Origin: Euptelea pleiosperma
Taxonomy: Eukaryota > Streptophyta > Magnoliopsida > Ranunculales > Eupteleaceae
NCBI GenBank assembly: GCA_035048495.1
Contig: CM068541.1
Span: forward strand, 10,361,929-10,425,928
DNA: 64,000 nt
Direction of reading: 5' to 3'
The first letter of the stretch is position 1, and every line of letters starts with the position of its first letter. Shown piece by piece: positions 25,550 through 35,965 of the stretch. A program made the translations under genes and the position numbers. The notes below the pieces were generated by a model. The model was not told the origin of the DNA and searched no databases. It was given only the letters and a program-made list of their open reading frames with translations.

Positions 25550-25729
25550 GAGATAGAAATTTTTTGAAGTGGTGATCATGCGCCAATGATCGGTTGCGCA
25601 CCACATATTACCATGTTACTTTTTAGGTTTTTTTTTTTTTTTTAAAAAACCAAATTCTACACCCATGTATATGTGGCGTGTGATCATTGGGCACATGATC
25701 GGCGGCGGTGCCGCTTCAAAAATTTTCCC
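25550..25729. mobile_element. 180-bp Mutator-like MITE
   Basis: Flanked by the nine-base direct repeat ttatatgta (25541-25549, 25730-25738). The arms pair from gagatagaaattttttgaag on the left to cttcaaaaattttccc on the right, and inward through the ccaatgatc / gatcattgg stretch, around a central poly-T/A. Single-arm relatives occur at 2134, 51760 and about 38329. Confidence 0.82.
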
Positions 25730-25738
25730 TTATATGTA

Positions 25739-26879
25739 AGAACTGTCGTACAGATAGGTCAGATTAGAGCTGATTGATTGGTTCTAAGAGGCGGCTTCGG
25801 CGAACCGACTAATTAGGTCACTTAGGATCCCAATTAAAAGAACTTATCAGGTAATTGTGTCTGACGTTTTTTTATATGTGCCACTATACTAGTGATGATA
25901 TTGTATTACTTGACGGTGTGTTTTCATGCTTGTATATCATTATCAACAAATGATTAAGGAATCAATTAGTAATGTAAACTTAGTTTTTTCAATATTAATT
26001 AATTACACTCAAGTAGACCTTCCTTTGAATTTTGTTTGGTTTATCGATGTGGGACACTTGTCATGTGTAATGGAATTCGTTGGATGGATATCGGATATTG
26101 GATATCGAATTGCTTATGGATTGGTTGGTATCCAACATCAAGCTTCTCATCCAATGCGCTTATTCATTTCTGTTATTAACTAATGTACCCGATTATACTT
26201 GTAGATCCTTATTGATGCTGATCAGATGGCCTTGGAGTATCTTGAGAAAATGGGCTGAGCGCGGAGAAATTAGAGCAATCAGACATTTCTGATGGTCTCC
26301 AATCAAGGTGTACTTGGAGGCGTTGGAGTAGACTAAGGCGCACCGTGCATCCAAATGGCCATGAGTTGCAACCGATTTTGGAGATTTATTTTTTGAGATT
26401 TTGTTTTCAAAAACCATGTTTACCCATTTTGGAGATTTTGTTTCCACAAAACAATTTTAGTAGTTTTCATTATTTTAAGGAGTTTTTATTTGTTTTCATT
26501 AGTTTTAGTTAATTTTAGGAGTTTTGCTATTTTGGGGAAAATGGTGCATAAGGGGACGTGGTGATGGTTTGGATCGGAGTTTTTAGTTGTTGATTTTTGA
26601 AGTTAAACTTGAATGAATTGCTATCATTTGTTTTGAGCCTACTGTTTAGATCTCTTGAAGGATCTAATACGTGTAGAAGGTTGAGCATTCTCTATTCGGA
26701 TACATTGAAGATCTCTTCTCCTACCTACCATGTATCACTTATGCTGCTGATGGTGATAAATACAATTATTTATCACTAAATGTCATAAATGTGCTTAATT
26801 AATTTTATCGTAATTACTTGGTTCCTAGTTTGGTAAATTGATCGATGCGGAAGATCCCGTGGACAGTTAGACCTCATTG
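25739..26879. other. Intergenic DNA, nothing recognised
   Basis: Around 26110 the phrase ggattggttggtatccaaca resembles 2410-2440, so part of this is shared with the flank of the duplicated CLE. No gene is seen. Confidence 0.45.
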
Positions 26880-27234
26880 GGAGGCAGTGATCAAAAGCCT
26901 CAATCACTACTTCATAACCTCCACGTGGGGAAGCCAACTCCTCGGCCGACATTCTTGCTAACCAGGGGTCAACTTTAGATTATGAGATTATGAAAATTTT
27001 TGTAGAGCTGCCTTGTCTCTTCGCCTAAAGTCCAGTTTCATTGCCCGCGATCTCCATTTCTCTTCTTACTTTAGATTTGACTGCCTTGTCTCTTCGCCAA
27101 AAGTCCAGTTTCATTGCCCTCAGGGAGACAACCTAGTTGGGTTGCTGATGGGTGGTGTGAACTCCTTTGGGCTTTCTGTATAGTTTTATCCTCAAATACA
27201 ATTTTTACTTAGCAAAAAAAAAAAAAAAAAAAAA
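26880..27234 (+). mobile_element. LINE 3' end with poly(A)
   Basis: A conceptual segment at about 26929-26975 reads EANSSADILANQGST, the characteristic end of the RNase H domain of plant L1-type LINEs, one base out of phase with the preceding codons. The sequence then runs through stop codons to a 21-base poly(A) tail (27213-27233). Only the 3' end is present, as is common for 5'-truncated LINE insertions. Confidence 0.6.
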
Positions 27235-27577
27235 CATAATTTGGCTACTTAATTTGCAAAACGGATTCACATGGGGTAGTCAACGAACATTATTCAAATT
27301 GAAAATGAGTACATCCGAATCCAAATCAGAAAAAACTCCGATATCAAAATTCGATTCCATATTTTTATAATATATTGGATCGGATATTATCGAATCTAAT
27401 ATATCAATATCCGAAAAGCATTCAATTAATATAAAAAATTATCCAAATTCGATATATCTAAAAGTTTCAGATAATATACAATTCGAATACGAATTTGAAT
27501 TTTTGACTATCCATTGACAGTCCTAGATTCACTTTATAGTATAGGGTTGATATTGGTGATTTGACCCCACTAGATTT

Positions 27578-27620
27578 AATATAAAGAAAATCAGCAGGCT
27601 AGCTACTACGTCTATATATA
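27578..27620 (+). promoter_or_regulatory. Conserved CLE promoter core
   Basis: The block ataaagaaaatcagcaggct followed by tctatatata (27611-27620) recurs before the CLE genes at 31057 (ataaagaaaacaggctacgt, then ctatataatatata) and, on the other strand, 35861 (tataaagaaaattaagcggc, then tatatatata). It is the probable TATA region, about 70 bases before the ATG. Confidence 0.65.
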
Positions 27621-27685
27621 CCGGTACCAATCCCTCTCATTTACAAATCTCAAACACTAGTAGTTCCAGACCCAAGAGGAGATCA

Positions 27686-27943
27686 ATGGCTAGCTTAAGG
27701 TTTTGTTTTTGTCTTACCTTGATTTCACTTTCGGTTGTGATATCTGAACCACGCCCTCTCGATCCATTTCTGGAGGGGAGGAAGCAAACCGAATTGTTTC
27801 GAGCATTCAAGGTTGACTTGAAGAAAGAAGGGGAAATTAAAAACCAGCACCAGTCCAAGCGACAAAGCCCTGGAGGACCGGATCCACAACATCACTCCAA
27901 GAATCCCCCATCTTTTGGAACTTTTGGCAGAACTTATGACTGA
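27686..27943 (+). CDS. CLE peptide precursor (RQSPGGPDPQHH type)
   Basis: An 85-residue precursor. The signal peptide is about residues 1-20, followed by PRPLDPFLEGRKQTELFR, a block shared with the 1830 and 51456 copies. The CLE motif RQSPGGPDPQHH is at 59-70, with a tail ending FGTFGRTYD. The middle is seven residues shorter than in the 1830 copy. It keeps the conserved promoter core and an unbroken leader. Its 3' flank ends with tagggctacttttagtttct, shared with the 31-kb and 34-kb loci. It is expected to be secreted and processed to a 12-13 residue ligand for receptor kinases. Of the closely related copies this one best preserves both flanks. Confidence 0.92.
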   Translation: MASLRFCFCLTLISLSVVISEPRPLDPFLEGRKQTELFRAFKVDLKKEGEIKNQHQSKRQSPGGPDPQHHSKNPPSFGTFGRTYD

Positions 27944-28367
27944 TAGTAATGAAGAAAGGATGCTTATGCGCGAAGATCACCAGTGGTTGATTTTTAGTTT
28001 TCTTCTGTTTTGTCTCTAAATTCTAGCTCGTGTGGTTTGTGTTTGCTGTTTTGTTGTCTGTTTCCTTTTTGTAATCCGAGTCCTTATAAACCCTACCTTT
28101 GTTGGAGGAACTTTGTGTAGGGCTACTTTTAGTTTCTACTTCTCATAAATAAATGATAAAAGCTTGTAGTGCCAATCATTTTGCAATGTATGAATAGGTG
28201 CACTTCTCTTTGGTGACGACAGAATAAGCAAATATTAACAAACTGTCACTTTTTATGAATGAATAGGTGCACTTCTCTTGCTAAGACTTAAAACCTTACA
28301 TTCTATGGTCAACCCATATGAAGTGAGGTTGCACTTCTCATCGGATTGAAGATTATGCATGGGTATT

Positions 28368-28747
28368 GAGTCCGTCTAGATCAGCTACACCCATATGAAG
28401 TGGAATGCATTTCTTACATCCAGTTCTTACACCCGACGTACAGTGAATTTTCATACTATATGGTAACCTTCCTCACTGAAAACCAGGACATTTCGACATT
28501 CGAATGTCAAAATTTTGACTTTAATTTGAAAAATCCATACCGCATCCAATTAAACCATTATTTTAGGTCAATTTTTCACATGGTTAACAATGTTGAAATG
28601 AACAGATTTTGCGGTGATGATGATCATCGTGGCAATTAGGACAACTCATTAATGTTTGATTGGATTGGCCAACATGATTTTCATGTAGGCCCTACCACCG
28701 GGTGTAAGAACTGGATGTAAGAAATGGGTGTAGCTCTAGACAGACTG
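28368..28747. mobile_element. 380-bp Mutator-like MITE
   Basis: Flanked by the nine-base direct repeat atgggtatt (28359-28367, 28748-28756). The arms begin gagtccgtctaga and, in reverse complement, cagtctgtctagagctacac, continuing with catttcttacatccagttct. The 79-residue ORF inside is an accident of the repeat. Single-end fragments occur at about 17243 and 41102. Confidence 0.87.
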
Positions 28748-28799
28748 ATGGGTATTTTAGGTATCTGGGGGTAAAGAAGGGTAAGATTATAAATTTGAG

Positions 28800-29400
28800 A
28801 TCTCCGAGGTAGCATTAATTAATGGCTAAGACCAAGGGGTAGTGATAAAAAAAAACTGATTTTATTGAATATTTTGGGGTGATCTATACGGTATAGACAA
28901 TTACAATGATGAAAATAGAAAGTAATCTAATTTAAGTAGTCCTAGCCAATGGGTATAAAATACTTTTCTTATTACTTCCCCTCAAACTAATTAAAAATGA
29001 TCATGGAGTACCCGTGAGTTTCATAAAGTTTGTAGACATCAAAGTAGAGATCGCCTAAGAAGATTGTCATTAAAGAACTGATTGTGATCGTACACTGGAT
29101 TGCTCAAGGTGTTCCTGCCGATAAGTGCCACAAAGAACATGACAAAAGAAGAAAGAAACTGAAAAACCTATATTGGCTTGGCCTCTTGGATCTAGGGTTG
29201 CAGCTTGGGCAAACCTACGTTGGGCTCGGGTTGGGTTGGCCCCTTTAGTACTCGGACTGGGCTCAAGCCTGGATTTTGACAACTCATATTCAAAATCGGG
29301 TTGGGCTCGGGCTGAGGCTTTGGGCGACCCAAGCTCGACAATACACCTATTTTGTAATATCCATAGTTCATAAAAGAAATTATGAAATTAAGAGAGAAAT
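28800..29400. other. LTR-flank and hAT-like fragments
   Basis: At about 28975 the phrase cttcccctcaaact looks like the complement of a polypurine tract next to an LTR on the minus strand. At 29190-29330 the repeated gggttgggctcgg phrases with tagggttgcagcttgggc resemble ends of non-autonomous plant elements; the same kind of sequence recurs at about 40635-40770. Neither is complete. Confidence 0.35.
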
Positions 29401-29429
29401 TACATGATGCTACTTAATTTGCAAACTAG

Positions 29430-30545
29430 CGTTCAAATTTCATGCGGGCTTTAGTGAAATAGTTACAATTCCCTTAATTAGTGAACTCATGTATCGAACC
29501 CACAATCTTCAATTTTCATGGTGATGACATGGTTGAGCAATCATGGTGTTCACAATCCATATGGATTTTAGTGAATTAGTTTAGTATGTTTTTTTCTATA
29601 ATGAACTCATGTATATCGAAGCTTCAATCTTTAGTTTTCATTGGGATAAATGGTTGAGTAATCATTATGATCACAATATCCATATGGATTTTAGTGAATT
29701 ATATAGTTATGATGACTATTGTTTCTGTTGACAACCATGCACTTTACTCAAAAAGCTTAAGCTGTTAGAGGGAGACTTAACAATGTATATCAAAGGCTCC
29801 CCGGCACACACATGGACTGCACGAGCAACCCCCCCCTACGTGCGGGACATGTCAGGGCCAACATAGGGAACATGGCCCCGGGGATCGAACTCAGGACCTC
29901 CTACTCTGATACCATGTTGACAACCACCTTTTTAGGACCTTCCGAGCCTCAAGCCCCCATTGTGCCCGAAAAAATATCTTGTCAGGAGGGGGCAAACTTT
30001 AGCCTTTTTACCACCATCGACATCGCACGGGTCTATTCCACGATTTGATCCCATGACCCTTTGGCTTTAACGGCAATCGACCTCTCACCTGTAGGGCCCT
30101 AACATGTCCTTAGGGAGCAGTATTGACACCCGACAATCACCCCATCAAGAATGCGCTTCCCGTGACTCGATCATGTGACTTTGGCTTTGATACCAATTTT
30201 TGGGACCTTAAGCGGGCCTCAACCTTGATTAAATAATGAACTCAAGTATCGAAGCTTCAATTTTCAGTATTCATATAGATGAGCATGGTTGAGCAATCAT
30301 GGTGTACGTTCACAATCCATATGGATTTTAGTGAATTAGTTAAGTATGTTAGTATAGTTCCCTTAATGAACTCATGTATCGAAGCTTCAATCTTCAGTTT
30401 TCATATGGACTAGCATGGTTGAACAATCATGGTGTTTGCAATTAATCCATATGGATTTTCGTGAATTAGTTAAGTATGGTTTTTACTAGAGTTCCCTCAA
30501 AGTTCAGTTTTATTGCGATGACCATGGTTGAGCACTCATGGTGTG
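29430..30545 (+). repeat. About 120-bp tandem repeat, interrupted
   Basis: Units share tccatatggattttagtgaa, aatgaactcatgtatcgaag and catggttgagcaatcatggt. Recognisable units end near 29555, 29680, 30310, 30440 and 30545. Between about 29725 and 30229 the array is split by unrelated sequence. Confidence 0.75.
29725..30229 (-). mobile_element. LTR-element remnant splitting the tandem repeat
   Basis: Contains ctctgataccatgttgacaa, the complement of an LTR end (TGTCAACA) followed by the initiator-Met primer site TGGTATCAGAG. The LTR-start phrase tgttgacaacca occurs at about 29728 and again at 29914. No proteins are encoded. Exact ends are unclear. Confidence 0.5.
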
Positions 30546-30967
30546 CCTGGTGGTATATAGCCACGGTCTGTCATCTCCATCCAATTCTCTTCCTGCACTA
30601 CTTCACTCCATTGCTAAGCGAGTCATTCCAATAACCTATGCTTGCAATAGAAGACACTCAAAAAACATAAAATTAAGATAAAACTGTGACTTTTGTTTGG
30701 TAGCTCTATAAAGACAAACTAAACTCAGTCAACATGGGACACAGATTGAGTGGGAGAGGAGTGCTTATTAAAAAGGCCAAAAGAGGTGATCCTGTCTCAT
30801 ACGAAAAGTTTAAGAGATCAAGATCCATTGCCGGGCACCCTCAAATTAAGTTTGCAATATGACAAGTGATATACCAAGGGCCAAGGTTTGACTCGACACA
30901 CTTATTTCTGAGGAAGGGATTGGGTGTAAGAATGACTAATGGATGTTTTCCATTTGAATCCCACAAC

Positions 30968-31002
30968 ATAAAGAAAACAGGCTACGTCTATATAATATAT
31001 AC
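30968..31002 (+). promoter_or_regulatory. Conserved CLE promoter core
   Basis: ataaagaaaacaggctacgt followed by ctatataatatata, matching the core before the 27.7-kb and 35.9-kb CLE genes and lying about 60 bases before the ATG. Confidence 0.62.
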
Positions 31003-31056
31003 CAATCGTTCTTAGCTGCAGATCCTTACACTAGTAGTTTTAGAACCAAGAGGAGA

Positions 31057-31290
31057 ATGGCTAGCTTGTGGCTTCGGTTATGTCTTATCTTGCTCTTGCT
31101 TTCAGTAGTATCGTCTGAACCACGTGCTTTCGATGCATTACTGAAGGGGAGAACGCTTTCTGTATCAGTTCGAACATTGGTAAAGGAGAAGAAAGTATTG
31201 AAAGTGGAGTCGGTGGAAGAAAAGGCAATCCAAAGAGAGTACGAGTCCAAGCGACAAAGTCCTGGAGGACCTGACCCACAACATCACTGA
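31057..31290 (+). CDS. CLE peptide precursor ending at the motif
   Basis: A 77-residue precursor. The signal peptide is about 1-20 (Leu-rich at 7-16). The charged middle contains several KE/EK pairs. The motif RQSPGGPDPQHH is at 66-77 and the stop codon follows directly. Compared with the 27.7-kb copy, the sequence after the last His changes from ctccaag to ctgaaaag, which creates the stop, so no C-terminal trimming would be needed. The flanks match the CLE array: promoter core upstream, and tagggctacttttggtttgt plus a poly(A)-signal-like aataaatgataaaag downstream. The start is set by paralogue alignment. Confidence 0.9.
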   Translation: MASLWLRLCLILLLLSVVSSEPRAFDALLKGRTLSVSVRTLVKEKKVLKVESVEEKAIQREYESKRQSPGGPDPQHH

Positions 31291-31885
31291 AAAGAATCCG
31301 TCTTATGGAGCTTCTGGCTGAACTTGCGGCTGAACTTGTGACAGATAGTAAGCAAGAAGGAACACTGTAGGGCTACTTTTGGTTTGTATGAATAAATGAT
31401 AAAAGCCATGTAATGCTTCTCTTTAGTGTTTATGGGACAACAGAAGGAAATATTAACAAAATGTCACTTTTCTAGCTATAAAGATTATCTTATTTGCATA
31501 CAAGAAATAGAGAAAAGATGGAGTCTATATTTAACGAGAAAAAAGAAGCCAGTGAAAGTCTAGGTCATTTGGTTATAAAGAGCTTTGGTTGACTACTAGT
31601 CTAGGTCCTTTAGGGACAAACTGGGGAAGTGCATAGAAAACGTGGGCAGACATAGAAGACAAATGTGTTGCCAGGACTCAAAACTTTTCATTCTATAGTC
31701 AACCGATAACGTATACCATAAAATAATATTATACAAGATCCAAAAGTCAGTCGAATATGTAAAGTAGTTTAAATAAATTAAATATGATTTTTTTTTGTGT
31801 CATATGGCATTAGTGTCTACCAAATTTCGGTACTCTAAAAAAATGGGTCCGGCTCAGGGAACCCCTATTTTCTGACCCCTCTCGG

Positions 31886-32003
31886 TGTTCGTGTTCTCGG
31901 AGGTGGACTTCAAGAATCCAACGGTGGTTGTCAGAGCCGAGCTGGCATCATTTTTTTCACTTTTGGTTGGATTCTTGAAATCCACGGCCGAGTGCGCGAA
32001 CAC
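31886..32003. repeat. Inverted repeat (hairpin-forming)
   Basis: The arms at about 31886-31925 and 31964-32003 (ggtgttcgtgttctcgg / its near complement ending gcgcgaacacc, plus ttcaagaatccaac) pair around a loop of about 38 bases. The ORF through it is not called. It may be the core of a MITE, but terminal repeats and target duplication were not found. Confidence 0.55.
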
Positions 32004-32049
32004 CTTGAGCCAAAAAAAGAATTATATGTTTTGTGTGGTCCGGATTTCT

Positions 32050-32860
32050 CCAATGATACCCAACGTCACACTTCTGTAGTCCCGACCTAAAATTAAAGCT
32101 CGGCTTATTGTTCTGTGGACAAACTATATGATATTGAGATCTTAAGTTGGGAGCCGATTGGTGAGATCGAGAGAGAAAGAGTTTATATTTCTGTTACCCC
32201 TCCAGATGAGAAGGCTAGCTCCTATTTATAGGAGAAGTTGAGATTTGCTTGCTTGCACACAAACAATGCATTGTAGCTTTCTCTACACATTCTTGATGCG
32301 CGAATTGGTTTGCCCTTTGACATGTAGTGCTAAAGGGGGCTGTACTATCAACGTGACGAGAGGTCTATGGTATAATAGTGTCGCCAGCTGCCAAGAGATA
32401 ATGATGACTTCTCTTTTTATGACTCTGAGTAGGTAGGTCATGTCATGTCTCAGGCAAGGGATGTCGGTACCTTCCTACAGGATTATACTAATCTATCCTA
32501 AGGAGTTCGACTCTTCTACCAAACTAACATCCTCGAAATTAAAGTCAACTTCCTACCACAAAAATGAACTCTCGACAAAAGGTTTTGATAAATTTGACGA
32601 GATGAATATGGGTGAAAGTGGTACAAGCCGACCTATATTATTCGGCCCAAGAAAGGTAGTCCTCCTCAGCATTTGCATTAAGACCAAGTAAAGTTTCAAA
32701 CACTCCATCAAAATATCAACTTGTTCACTTTTCTAGGCAAACAGCTAGATGTCGTCTGAAAACTAAATTGCATGTGTTTCCTGATAAAGTCCCATTCCAA
32801 TAAAAACGGATAAATTGCCCATTCTGTTAAGAAAGAAAATACAATCAAGGAAAAGCTTCC
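32050..32860 (-). other. Possible LTR fragment
   Basis: On the minus strand a TATA-like ctataaataggagc (complement at 32219-32232) lies in sequence without ORFs of known type. Arrangement and composition suggest an LTR remnant, but no ends are defined. Confidence 0.3.
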
Positions 32861-32869
32861 TTAAGACAA

Positions 32870-33950
32870 ATGTCTCCCACCTAAGTGTCCTTCCAGAATC
32901 TAATCCTGGTCTCATCCCCTAATACCATCCTAGTACCCTAAAAAAACCTCTCCCTTACCTTAAGAACTCTCCACACTCCACACACACATAGGAAAACCTA
33001 AGAAACTTAGACACCAAATCCCTAGGTTCCTCTTAAAACTTGCTTGCAATCACTATAAGCCACAAACTACGCCTCTCATTACCAAACCGTTATAACCATT
33101 TTTCGAACAAAGCCATATTCATTCGCATAATCTTCTAAAACCCAAGGCATATTTCTTATTTATGCAAACTTGATCTCATTTAACCAAATGATAATGAAAT
33201 GAGTCTTCGGTGTCATTCCAAAGAAAAATCCTCATGAATCTCTCAATCCTACTTGCTACATTAACTGGTATATATCGAAATATTAATCATGACAGAGAAG
33301 TATAGTGAACTGACACACTTCCTCGTCCATGCCCTCCACTTGGGCCTGAAACCCATCCCCCATCAAATAATCCAAAAGCTCCAAATATGTGATCATAAGC
33401 TTTCTCTGTGTCTATTTTGCAGGTGATACCAGACTGACCGTTGCGCCTTCTTGAGTGTATACATTCATTAGCAATGAGCACACCATCAAAAGAATCTGTC
33501 TCCCTCTTACAAAGATATCTTGATCATGTACCCAATGTGATTTCGCTCATCACAAACCTTAACTTAGAAGCAAGAACTTTAACAACAATCCTATAAACAC
33601 TCTCCACCAAGCTTATAGGTCTATAATCTGAAATATCCTTTACTCCTTAATTAGATCTTGAGATCGTATGATGAACGTTTGATGGCTTCCAAAATCCAAA
33701 AAATTCTTCTCATGTAGTTCCTTGAAAACCTTTACCATATCCATTTTAACTAACATCTTAACACTTTTGAAAAAATGCCAAAGTAAAATCATCTTGTCTC
33801 GACGCTGTATCTCCTAAAAGATCAAAGACTGCCTTCATAACCTCTTCCTCATCGAAAACCCTTTCAAGAGCCTCTCTAAACTCTGCCCCAATCTTATCAA
33901 AAGCTAGACCATTAGGCTTAGGCCTAGACTGATAAGATAATTCTCTTATA
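32870..33950 (-). pseudogene. LINE reverse-transcriptase relic
   Basis: Reading right to left, conceptual frames give LGDTASRQDDFTLAFFQK, then DISDYRPISLVESVYRIVVK, ASKLRFVMSEITLGT and DTEKAYDH. These are ordered blocks of the L1-type LINE ORF2 reverse transcriptase. After about 33290 the sequence jumps to FLWNDTE...HLVKWDQVC, a block normally well after the catalytic domain, so the RT active site and what follows have been deleted. Many stops and frameshifts. Non-functional. Confidence 0.8.
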
Positions 33951-34304
33951 AAAGTTGTTTCAAATAATTGTCAAAACTTTTAGTCTATTAAAATAGCTTT
34001 TTTAATAAACTTTTAATATTGACCGTCCAATGGGTTTCTCTCTCTAAATCGTGAAAATTTAATTCACTAAAGGTATTAGACGGATGTTTTAACAAAAGTG
34101 CTTTTAAAAAAAAATTCTTATGATATTATAGTAGTTATAAAAATTATAAATAGTAATTTTGGTGCACTTTAATTTCATCTTAAATTTTAGGCTGTTTTTC
34201 TCTTAAAGTTAACAGTTTTAAAGAGTTTTTATTTTGTGTTTGTTTTATTAAAATATGGTTTAACGAAAGTTATTTAAGTTATCAAATAATATCTTATCTT
34301 GGGA

Positions 34305-34520
34305 CCTGGCTGACAACGAATCCAAGCAACTATGTCCTAGAGGACCTGCCTGGCGACGAATCCAAGCAACTATGTCCTGGAAGACCTGACTGATGACGAT
34401 GAATTCGTCCTAAAGAAGTTCTGACAATTTGTGACTAATAGCAACAAAGAAGGAATTTTTTAGGGCTACTTTTGGTTTCTACCAAGTAATGCCTATCATT
34501 TGGCTATGATTAAATATATG
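34305..34520 (+). pseudogene. CLE gene relic with doubled motif region
   Basis: Two near-identical 50-base pieces (about 34308-34345 and 34352-34392) contain gaatccaagcaactatgtcc followed by tagaggacctgcc or tggaagacctgac. They are decayed versions of the CLE-box coding region (gagtccaagcgacaaagtcc, tggaggacctgac). The following gactaatagcaacaaagaag and tagggctacttttggtttct match the 3' flank of the 31-kb CLE. No start codon, signal peptide or intact motif remains. The 3.3-kb spacing from 31057 fits the array. Confidence 0.75.
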
Positions 34521-35579
34521 CACTTATTGTAAACCATTACAAATCCTTTAATTCTTCTCTTTAGTGAGAGTGGGACAGCAGTAGGAAATATTAACGAAAT
34601 ATCACTTTCAATAACAACAATTTTGCATATAAGAAATATTTGATTAGTCTATCACAGCAATTTTTTAAATTTTGAAGTACTTTATGTTCAAGGCCCCTAG
34701 CATATTTATGTACTGCAAAACACTAAATAAGTGGTGGTCCATCAAGCATTATTAAGAGATAAGATGGGGTTATGATAGTTTTTAACTTCTTATAGATGGT
34801 GGGGAATCCTCCATTTAATTTTAAAATCATTCAAAGTCAATTGGATTTCAAAAAGCTCTGGTAAATTACTGGTTCAGGTTCTCTGGGGCAACAGTTGGGG
34901 CCTTGTGGAGAAAAGGTGGTCGACCACTATACTCTTAGCTTCTATGGTCAACCCATAACATATATATCATAAAATACTTCCCTAAAGAATCAAAAGTGAG
35001 AGTAGAAAACACATTAAAATTAGGTATTAAGATGCTCTAACAGCCTAATTACTAGCATAGTTCTTTATATCAAAATTGACTTTGAATGATTTTAAATTCC
35101 CATTTAGGATTAAGGAAAGTTTTTTATAAGAAGAAAAAGTCAATTATCTTTCATTTCCCTCTTTTGTAGTTTATTAGTCTCCTAACTTATCCATATTCAC
35201 TCTCGATGGAGCATCGATTATCTTGTGTGTTGCAATATCCATATCGATCTTGATTGATAATCGCTTTAAAAACCTAAATGACGCTGCGATAAGCTATCAA
35301 ATATTTCTTTTTGTCAAATATATTTTTTATATAAAAGTATTCTTTTGTTAATTTGCCCTTTTGTACACCAAAAAAAAAAATTATTTAGAACAGCAATGAC
35401 GGCCCAAAATAAGTGCAAACATCGCATAATAGCAAAATAATTAGCATAACATGCTTTCAATATTTCATTCATTCGTCGTTCATTAACATCATCATCGTAG
35501 CAATCATAACATATTCGGGTTCAGTTACACATATGGCTCTTCTAATTAGAAAGGAAAACATAAGTAGAGCCTACAAAAA
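34521..35579. other. CLE-array flank
   Basis: Includes sequence shared with the next array unit: about 35040-35165 (aatgattttaaattcccatt, then taggattaag) matches 38545-38660. No gene seen. Confidence 0.55.
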
Positions 35580-35861
35580 TTAACCATGCCGTCGCACCCT
35601 ATGAAGTTCTTTGGATAGATTCTTAGAATGATGTTGTGGGTCAGGTCCTCCAGGACTGAGTCGCTTCAACTCATAATCGCTTCCAATTGTCTGTTCTTTC
35701 CCAAACCCCACCTCGAATATTTCTTTTGCATTCTCTACTAATGCTCGAAACGATTCATGTAGCGTCCTCCCTTCTGGTAAAGGATTGAGCGGGCGAGGTT
35801 CAGACCTCGCAACTGAAAGCAAGACCACGACGAGGCACACCCAAAACCTAAAGCTAGTCAT
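35580..35861 (-). CDS. CLE peptide precursor (RLSPGGPDPQHH type)
   Basis: A 93-residue precursor on the minus strand. The signal peptide is about 1-20 (Val/Leu-rich at 8-16), followed by SEPRPLNPLPEGR, shared with the plus-strand copies. The motif RLSPGGPDPQHH is at 67-78 with a basic tail ending HRVRRHG. Leu at peptide position 2 gives the more usual form, also found in nitrogen- and nodulation-related CLEs. The promoter core is conserved on the minus strand at about 35905-35965. The array changes orientation between the relic at 34.4 kb and this gene. The tail is unlike the FGTFGRTYD tail of other copies. Confidence 0.92.
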   Translation of the reverse strand: MTSFRFWVCLVVVLLSVARSEPRPLNPLPEGRTLHESFRALVENAKEIFEVGFGKEQTIGSDYELKRLSPGGPDPQHHSKNLSKELHRVRRHG

Positions 35862-35904
35862 TCTCCTCTAAGGTTTCCAACTCCTAGTGTTATGATCTGT
35901 AAGT

Positions 35905-35965
35905 AGGAGTGTTTGATATATATATACACATAGCCGCTTAATTTTCTTTATATATAAACCAGGTA
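35905..35965 (-). promoter_or_regulatory. Conserved CLE promoter core
   Basis: On the minus strand: tataaagaaaattaagcggc, then tatgtgtatatatatatc. Same order and similar spacing to the ATG as in the 27.7-kb and 31-kb genes. Confidence 0.62.

Noticed and set aside
28400..28639. 79-residue ORF
   Set aside because: Entirely within the 380-base MITE.
31885..32079. 64-residue ORF
   Set aside because: Runs through both arms of an inverted repeat; no family signature.
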